Assembly: GCF_963678975.1 (NCBI RefSeq)
Contig: NC_089274.1
Coordinates: 8,400,143-8,464,142, forward strand
Reading direction: 5' to 3'
Length of the DNA: 64,000 nucleotides
Source: Dysidea avara
Lineage: Eukaryota; Porifera; Demospongiae; Dictyoceratida; Dysideidae
Position numbers and translations under genes: made by a program. Every line of letters begins with the position of its first letter. The stretch's first letter is position 1. Shown here in pieces: positions 57,001-64,000 of this stretch. A model generated the notes under the pieces. That model did not search any database. It had not been told where the DNA came from and saw only the letters and a list, made by a program, of their open reading frames with translations.

Positions 57001-59800
57001 AAGTGAAGCCCAGTGAGAGTGGTGGGTATACTGCAGCTATAATGTGCCAGATGTGCAATGAAAAAAAGCATCTAGGTATTGATACCAAAAGCTGCATCAA
57101 ATTGTCTAATTGGTATTGTCATGTGCATAAATAGAAAAAAAGAAATACCAGCAAACCCGCTTGATTAATACTTCTCTAAATCTAAGTCATCAGCACTACA
57201 GCTGAAGCATTTACAATCTGCCAGTACAGCTGCTTTACCAGATGATACTTCTGTTATGATCCCTGCTGAGACCACTATCAGTCCATCTGGCGTAGCTGAT
57301 GAAATGCTCACAGTTGTAACAGATGAGGCAGCCCTTACAGTTGAGGTTTCTACTGAAAGTTCAGGTGTACCAGATCATACATCTTGCCAACCAGATAAGA
57401 CCACTGCCAGTACTTCAGCCATAGCTGATGAGAGACACATAATTGCAAGCACTTCAGTGCTGCGAGATGGCAGTTCATGTGATCTACCCTCTGTTACCAC
57501 AGCAGATGAGTGCGAGACTGAACATAAAGGGAAGGAAAGCAATCAGGTTTTTCATGTAGCCCCTCCTATTATGGAAAACTAGGAGGGGCAAATAATGACA
57601 TTGCACAAACTTCAGCTGCAAAGAAGGTTAAGGCTGATTGGTCATATGGTTGTCGTAAAAAAATGGCTATGTTAAATTGTGCATCTGATCCATCACAGGA
57701 AAAGATAACAAATTACTTTGATTTGGTTGAGAAAATAGACTTATTGAGTAAGTCTAATGATGATTTGATGAAGGCTTTTAATGAAGCAAATGAAGATCAA
57801 AGAGAATTCTTGGAGAGAATGAGCGTGTTGATTTTAGATCATTTTAAAACCAGATTTTAGATCATTTTTTAACCAAATTGTAACAAATGCTGAAAAAATG
57901 CTAATAAGCACCCTCAAGGCAGAAGGCACAGAGAGGTAGTAAAGAAGCTTGTAACATCTTTGTTCTTATATGCTGGTTCAATAGAGGATATGCGTGCTAT
58001 ATTATTCGAAAGAAAAACGATCAATTACAGTAGTGCGGCGGCGCTTTCCAAAACAAGTTGACGGTGAACGACTATCGAAATTTTGTGAAAACCCCATACA
58101 AAAGTATGGGTAGCTAATGCGGCTCAGAGTATAACTCACCACTAATGCTACAGGCAGGCTTTCTCTCGCCAGGTGTACTACCTCCTAGATAGAAGAAATC
58201 ACCTCTCCGCAAGAAACGCTGATAACTTCGCTAGGACTATAACTCATCACTAACGCTACAGGCAGCCTTTCACTCGCCAGTTATACTATCTCCTGGGTAG
58301 AAGAAGTCATTGCTCTGTAAGAATCGCTCATACTGCCACGCTATGAATCAATTCGCACTTCATTCACTGTCAAAAGATCACGTGCTTATTAGAATGTTTT
58401 CGGCATTGCATATCCTCTATGGCCTACAACCTTGTTCACAAGAATATGCTGACTGCTCCCCCAAGCCTTCGTACTGTGCAGGGAGCTATTCTCTCTCAAT
58501 ACCATCACATATCGGGAGGCCAGTTCCAATTCAATGAACTGCCAACGTTTTAAAGTAAATTTAATGTTCCAAATATGGTTACCATCAGTGAGGATGTGAC
58601 TCGACTCTTAAGTCGAGTAGAGTTTGACATTGAGACTAACAGGCTAGTTGGTTTTGTACTTCCATGCAACAACGACGGTTTGCCCATAGTTGATTCATTT
58701 TTAGCTTTGTCCCTAGAGGGTATAGAAGATTGCTTCAGGTCACAACAGATTGCTAAATTTGTATATGCCTTTATGGTGCAATGTATCTGCAAGGAAGTCA
58801 CTCCATTTTGTCTAGGATGTATTGGCACCAACAATTGCTTTACAGCAACTGAAGTGTTGAAATGTATATTTATGCAGAATGCCACAAACAAAACATCACT
58901 GTAGTTAGTTTTGGAGATGACAAGGATAGCCGAATCTTGAGGGCGATAAAGGTTTCTAGTGATTTTAAACTTAATGCTAATGACCAATTGCAACATGATC
59001 AATTCCAGTTCTCACTATCAAGTTTATTGAAAGAATTAACACAAAACAGTGGTATTGGTTCTGGTTAAAGCAAACAGCTCCCGTGATATACATGCAGGAT
59101 TATGTTCACGTAGCTATTACGCTGAAGGCACGCTTGCTAAAACCATCAGTAATACTTCCAACAGGTGGTTTTCTTGCTGGGTCACATCATTTAAAAATTA
59201 TTTTAAATACTTTTACAAAAGACCAACATGGAATAAAGCATAAAGACATAGAACATAAAGACAAGTAGAACTTTGAAGCTGTGTCACGAATTACTGCACA
59301 ATGTGTACTTGATTTATTAGAACAGCTTCCAGATGCAAAAGGCACATTCCATTATCTTAAATGCCTACAATATTCTGTTGATGCGTACTTAAATAGGAAG
59401 TTCTCTCCTTTGGCTACAAGGGCTGGTATGCAATTTCCTTCTTCAGATTCTGGCATAACTGGCTGCTGCAGGACAAGAAGCACACCATCAGAAATAATTT
59501 TATCACATATAATGCCCATGCTTGTGTTGAATTGAATGGCCATAGTTTGATACTTCTTTTTGTTGATGTTGAGGGACAAAATTCCACAAGGTGACCAGTA
59601 TATTCTTCCATGGCTATTGGGATCACAAGCATATGAACAAGCATTTAGAGCTGCACGAAGTATGACCAGCATGTTTTCAACAATTATAAACTTCAGCATG
59701 CTGGGATTTTTACATAGTTTACATAGGTTACAAATCCAATTGCAGCTAGAATCAGAGACACGTGAGACTGGTATAATATATGTACAGGTTATGTTATAAT
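57001..59800 (+). pseudogene. Transposase-like ORF, divergent partner of the C48 ORF (broken)
   Basis: The plus-strand reading begins with a zinc-finger-like segment (CQMCNEKKHLG...LSNWYCHVHK, 57045-57134). A Ser/Thr-rich stretch (57256-57582) and a predicted coil (DLVEKIDLLSKSNDDLMKAF, 57720-57790) follow. The core is then FDIETNRLVGFVLPC, GLPIVDSFLA, CIGTNNCFTATEV (58620-58860) and VSFGDDKDSRILRA (58905 on, shifted frame). Then come QDYVHVAITLKARLL, FLAGSHHLKIILN and FTKDQHG (59090-59230), and last LGSQAYEQAFRAARSMTSMF, STIINFSMLG and LHRLQIQLQ (59620-59760). This order matches a multicopy family of transposase-like proteins from early-branching animals, with Asp positions suggestive of an RNase-H fold. 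Multiple stops and frameshifts make it non-functional. I cannot assign the superfamily. Confidence 0.65.
58127..58345. repeat. Tandem duplication of a ~108-bp unit
   Basis: Two adjacent copies start with TATAACTCA-CACTAA and share GCTACAGGCAG, CACTCGCCAG-type and GTAGAAGAA segments with about 15 percent divergence. They lie between the coil-encoding and core parts of the transposase-like ORF and have no coding continuity. Confidence 0.75.
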
Positions 59801-60383
59801 AATCAGCATGACACCCAACACTGATATTTATAGGACTCTTTTTTACCTTTTCTGCATTACTCGTAAGAATAGATTTCAAAGGTTTCATATGGAAACTTCT
59901 GCAAACATCTTTCACAAAAAGGGAGATTATATTCCTGTGCCCAGGAGGAATGCTGGGTCACGGTGAAACCTGCAGGAAAGAAATAAAATACATAACAATG
60001 TGTAGCTACTCGTGTGGCTGTATATTGGACCTCATAATTACATAGAGTAATTGGATCTCCATATGCCTCTAGTGTACTTTGTGGGAAATATTTTATTTCC
60101 CTCTGACAGTGATAGAATTTATGGATCAACAACAACACACAAATGTAGTTAGCATTGTTCACAAGCATGCATATAAATGTACAGAACGTATTGTTTTTTT
60201 CTCTCCCTACTCAAAAGTGTGCAAAGAAAATGTTGATGCTAAACTTATATCATGCATATACTGTATATGTACAGTATATTCAGTGTTGGTTGTCCCTGCT
60301 ACATCTTGTTTCCCACTCAGCATTACAAGCCTTTTTGTCAGAACATAGACAAATGTTAACCTCATTCTTTTTTGAATATATGT
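59801..60383. other. Region between the transposase relic and the large palindrome
   Basis: No gene is assigned. A minus-strand frame at 59857-60168 reads protein-like near its end (SWAQEYNLPFCERCLQKF), but it has no partner or known domain. Confidence 0.3.
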
Positions 60384-61014
60384 AATCCCATCCAAAAACA
60401 GCTTATAGCTGTAAAAAAAGTGCGCGTCCAAGTAAAGCAGAGTTATCTGCGACAAAAAGTAATGATATCATAATGCTGCCATGTGCGAGGTGTGCAAGTT
60501 GTAAAATTAATATTAGCTAATCAGATAATACAATGTTATTGTTAAAGTGTTAATGAGAACTATGTGATGCTGCTATTTTTAAGTGTGTGAGCATCTTCAT
60601 AAATGCCACACAAATTTAATTCTCAATAAAGCAATGTGTATAGATTCTCTGATAGCAATAAATAGTTTGAGTTTGGCCACCTTTCCTTTGTTCGTAGCAT
60701 TGCCGTATACAGGAAAGACGGCCAAACTCAAACTATTTATTGCTATAAGAGAATCTATACACATTGCTTTATTGAGAATTAAATTTGTGTGGCATTTATG
60801 AAGATGCTCACACACTTAAAAATAGCAGCATCACATAGTTCTCATTAACCCTTTAACAATAACATTGTATTATCTGATTAGCTAATATTAATTTTACAAC
60901 TTGCACACCTCGCACATGGCCGTATTATGATATCATTACTTTTTGTCGCAGTTAACTCTGCTTTACTTGGACGCGCACTTTTTTTACAGCTATAAGCTGT
61001 TTTTGGATGGGATT
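60384..61014. repeat. Near-perfect palindrome with 304-bp arms and 23-bp loop
   Basis: The arms 60384-60687 and 60711-61014 have equal length and differ at only a few positions; the loop is 60688-60710. The outer ends read AATCCCATCCAAAAACAGC and its complement. Identical 32-residue peptides appear on both strands because of the symmetry, so the frames at 60583 and 60597 are not separate genes. No target duplication is evident. It could be a foldback element or a recent inverted duplication. Confidence 0.95.
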
Positions 61015-61118
61015 TCAATACTTTTTGTTAGAATAAGCAATGCACTGTTGATAACAGTAGGTGAGTTTCCATGGTTACAGTGACAGAATATTAAAATATA
61101 ACTGTAATTGTAGTGGCA

Positions 61119-61322
61119 AGGGCCGCCCACATGGGGGGGGGGGGGGGGGGGGGTAACTGGGGTATTTTTCCCCCTGCCCCAGCCCGAAAGGGGCCCCTTG
61201 AATACCTGTTTAAAGAAAGATCGATATACTCTAATAGAGCAGTCAGGATCTAGATCCTTCCTTGCCACTGGACCCCTCTTTAACTCTTTTCCCTGGGCTC
61301 TCTAATTTCTCTGGACGGCCCT
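61119..61322. mobile_element. Small MITE with AGGGCCGYCCA ends, containing a poly-G tract
   Basis: The ends AGGGCCGCCCA and TGGACGGCCCT are inverted. Inside are a run of 21 G (61133-61153) and one copy of the 17-bp motif (61228-61244). It is non-coding. Confidence 0.55.
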
Positions 61323-62941
61323 GTTAGCGGCATGCAACTGCAGTCAACTAACACCCATTTTAACTAGTAAACCCTTAATAACACTTTGCCTTTCATCTTG
61401 TACTGCATTAAAACGATCAAGATACTCTATTAGAGCAGTCACAAAACAGCTGTAACACAGCAATCAACATTGGGCATAGTTACAAGTTCTGCTTAGCATC
61501 GGATTGTATAGTTTAAATTACTAGCTACTTACAGACTTTACAATATAAAATATGGCACTAGTAGAAATGTGACTGTTCTATTAGAGTATCTCGATCTACT
61601 TCAAGCATTGACTAATTCAAGCGAAGAAGTTATGCCCCTGCCAAGAGATCTTGTGAAATGAAATGAGAATAGTAAAGAAAGGGCAAGTATGTACAGAGAC
61701 AATAGAAGGGCGTGTAATTATGTCCTGTTGTAAATAAACGCCTTTAAATTTTATATTACTAGCTACTAAATAAGCGCACCAGAATAGGCTTGAGGCTGTT
61801 GTCTCCAAGGTTGTCTCATTACTTGTCTTTTCGTGTTGAAGGGATTTAGTCACAATTGGTGAGTTTAACTATACATGTATTTGTGTTGTAAAACTTAATT
61901 GTAAAAAGGCGATTAGCACATATCATGATAAACATGTATTTGTCACAGTAGAGTCTCTCACGATTATTAATACGAGACATTGGACCAGGGTAAAAAATTT
62001 ACTGCTATATTTAGAGGTTGTAGCGTTTGTATATCTTAGTACCTTAATAAATAGTTCTCCATGATCACTAATCACTAATAGTACAGTGAAAACTGGTCAT
62101 TATTCAGGCCATAGGGACAAAAATTTTCTGACCTAGCTTTTTAAAGAGGTAGCTACATTTTGCGGCCTTAAAAAAGGTAAGAAGCATGCTGTTCTAACTG
62201 GCTATAGAGATGGATTTAGTGTGTAACAGCGTATGAGACAGTGAGTGCTGGCAGCCAATCTGTTAGAGCACCAAAGGCACTGCTTCAGACTTAGGCAGTT
62301 GGCTGTCAGCCCAAAGTGTAAAAGTTTCACTATTGGTCCTTATAAGCTCCTGATGAAGAAAGTGATGAAGTCATTATCCATAGGATATATTTTTCAGAGT
62401 ATCCATTTCAGTTCTACAATATAGTAGCCAAGCATAAGATGAACATAACACAGCATTCTGGTGGTTTAGTGGTGACCACAACACTGCCTGAGGTAAACTG
62501 TGGTGAGATTTGAGACTACTGGAAGCCCTGGAATGCCTTCAACACATGAAATACCAAATATCTAATGCCTGGCTTTCATCCACAGTGGACCTGTCTTGGT
62601 GGCCACTTGTACAGAAGGAAAACAGCTGCCACACAGTCTTTCGAGCAAACAGCTAGTTTCCACACCTCTTAATTATCAATATGTAAAATCTTGAGCAAAA
62701 TTGTGTGTGCGAGTAAGTGTGATGTTGTGCATCGGCAGTGCCGTGTATATGGTTGCTGCCTAGCATTGACACATCACGAGTATTGAAGTCACAATGTGTT
62801 ACTGTATCATCCATCTAAATACAATCTCTGAATGTGTCATTTAGTGTAGAGAACAATCTTCCACAAGAAGTGACCTCCAGGTTTCAGTGTATATTGTTAA
62901 CCTTTAATATTGTTCACCATTGTGATTGTGAACTGTATGTA
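61323..62941. other. Unassigned region with two 17-bp motif copies
   Basis: Motif copies at 61424-61440 (+, one substitution) and 61571-61587 (-), each next to GATCAAGAT or GATCGAGAT sequence. No gene is recognised. Confidence 0.45.
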
Positions 62942-63116
62942 CAGTGAAACCTCACTTAGTGGCCACCTCTTTAATAAGACCACCTCATTATATTGGCCAC
63001 CTCTAGTAGATCCCAAATATAGCTAAGCAGTACTTTACCTCATTAATAAGGCCACCTTGTTATTCAGGCCAAATTTTGTGGTTCCACAGCTGGCCATATT
63101 AATGAGGTTTCATTGT
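62942..63116. mobile_element. pogo/Tigger-like MITE with TA duplication
   Basis: It begins CAGTGAAACCTCACTTAGTG and ends with TAATGAGGTTTCATTG. TA flanks both ends. Internal GGCCACCT words are repeated in both orientations. Confidence 0.75.
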
Positions 63117-64000
63117 ACTTATGTGAATTTTTATTTTTCGTAACTTTTCTTCAGGTTTACTGATGGGCACTATGAAGCATTGTTGACTGGTCCGTACATA
63201 ATGTGGTGACTTGAAATGCTAAAACAGTACGTAGCATGTCTTGTATGTACATGTAATGTGTTGTAATGTGTCCACACATCCACACATCTTAGAAATAAAT
63301 ATAGTTGTATTCTCTATACTCAGTTCCATTGTGCCACCATAGATAATGTATGTCACATGGATTGGAAATGCCCGTATTATTTACATAGTGACGTCATGGG
63401 CTATCCTTGTTTCGCTGCGCGTAAACTTTATGGCCTCGACAGGAGGAAGATTTCGCTGTACCTGTAACCAGCAAATTAGTGTTTGTTGTTTACAGCTGGG
63501 TTAGTTGCCACCTACACTAATTGGAGGCTGGACAAGGTAGGGACGCTGGAGAGCAGTAAACAATAGCGTAAGAAAATTCAGGTTCAAAGGTGAAATATGG
63601 GGTTTCAAAACGGTTGTGCAAATTTCCTGAAGAAACAGAAAATGTAGCATTGTTTCTTTGCTGCTGTTTACACCACTTGTAGCAGGCAGAGTGTAATAGG
63701 CTAGCTAGATATTCACTGCTTCGCTGTATATTTCCACTACTTCGATAAAACTTCAGAAAACATGCACTACTTTGTGCTATTGTTTAGCTCAAGCTGAGCA
63801 GTACTGTAGCTTAAAATTTATTTCAATGTATCACACATTTCTTTGGTTGTGTAAATGCAGTGACGAGAAGTTGGCTAATAGTACTGCTGTTGAATTATTA
63901 GCTAGTGCGTACCTGCCATTGTCACCTGTCGCAAACAATATTTCTCCCAGTACCCACAGACACGCTGTGTTCTTGTTCAGTACACAACGCAACACAATAA
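63117..64000. other. Unassigned region at the window end
   Basis: No coding region is supported. A CpG-richer stretch near 63390-63460 (GACGTCATGG, TTCGCTGCGCG) could belong to the 5' end of a gene outside the window, but nothing confirms it. Confidence 0.3.

Noticed and set aside
59352-59915. 187-codon minus-strand open frame
   Set aside because: It is antisense to the transposase-like core, whose plus-strand motifs are clearly conserved.
60583-60815. Two 72-codon genes on opposite strands
   Set aside because: Both are the same sequence read from the two arms of the palindrome.
9514-61587. CRISPR array for the 17-bp motif
   Set aside because: The genome is eukaryotic, the units are dispersed over 52 kb on both strands, and tandem pairs have no regular spacers.

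Overview
The window is AT-rich nuclear DNA of an animal. It has multi-exon genes with GT-AG introns, single-gene transcription units, AATAAA signals, (CA)n microsatellites, tRNA-derived SINEs, several non-LTR retrotransposon remnants and a dense population of MITEs. The gene content (Rab20-like GTPase, tandem class-I methyltransferases, tandem GH29 fucosidases) and the transposon protein families fit an early-branching metazoan such as a demosponge. That placement is inference; nothing here names the species.

Layout. 0-1.1 kb: last coding exon of a Rab20-like small GTPase (+). 1.65-8.05 kb: two paralogous intronless SAM-dependent methyltransferase genes (+), separated by 4.8 kb holding decayed LINE fragments, one interrupted by a hAT-like MITE. 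9-16.5 kb: gene-poor mosaic of diverged segmental duplications, into which MITEs inserted later; paralogous empty sites show two of these insertions. 16.9-42.4 kb: three GH29 alpha-L-fucosidase genes that I could reconstruct completely from start to stop: gene A (-), gene B (+, head-to-head with A across 162 bp) and gene C (+). All have ten exons, and exons 2-10 have identical lengths in the three genes (107, 131, 134, 98, 133, 86, 85, 140, 113 nt). A broken class-A GPCR lies between B and C. 42.4-54 kb: mobile DNA, including a 640-bp inverted repeat, an R2-type LINE remnant, clusters of an ATACGCGTAT palindrome and a run of MITEs from 51.1 to 52.9 kb. 54.9-59.9 kb: a decayed two-gene DNA transposon, with a Ulp1/C48-protease-like ORF on - and a transposase-like ORF on +. 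60.4-61.0 kb: a near-perfect palindrome with 304-bp arms. 61-64 kb: small MITEs and unassigned DNA.

How the genes work together. The three fucosidases are predicted secreted or lysosomal enzymes that remove alpha-L-fucose from glycoconjugates. A and B may share a bidirectional promoter. C carries a substitution in the active-site HH motif and may have diverged. I see no functional link between the fucosidases, the methyltransferases and the Rab gene.

Most notable non-genic signals: (i) a 17-bp motif, ACTCTAATAGARCAGTC, found about 20 times as single copies or pairs, usually next to GATCRAGAT; (ii) a 31-bp palindromic insertion with a 4-bp target duplication inside the C48 ORF, whose ends match those of a 463-bp element 3 kb away; (iii) ATACGCGTAT palindrome clusters; (iv) a repeat family whose conserved tail follows different hairpin heads.
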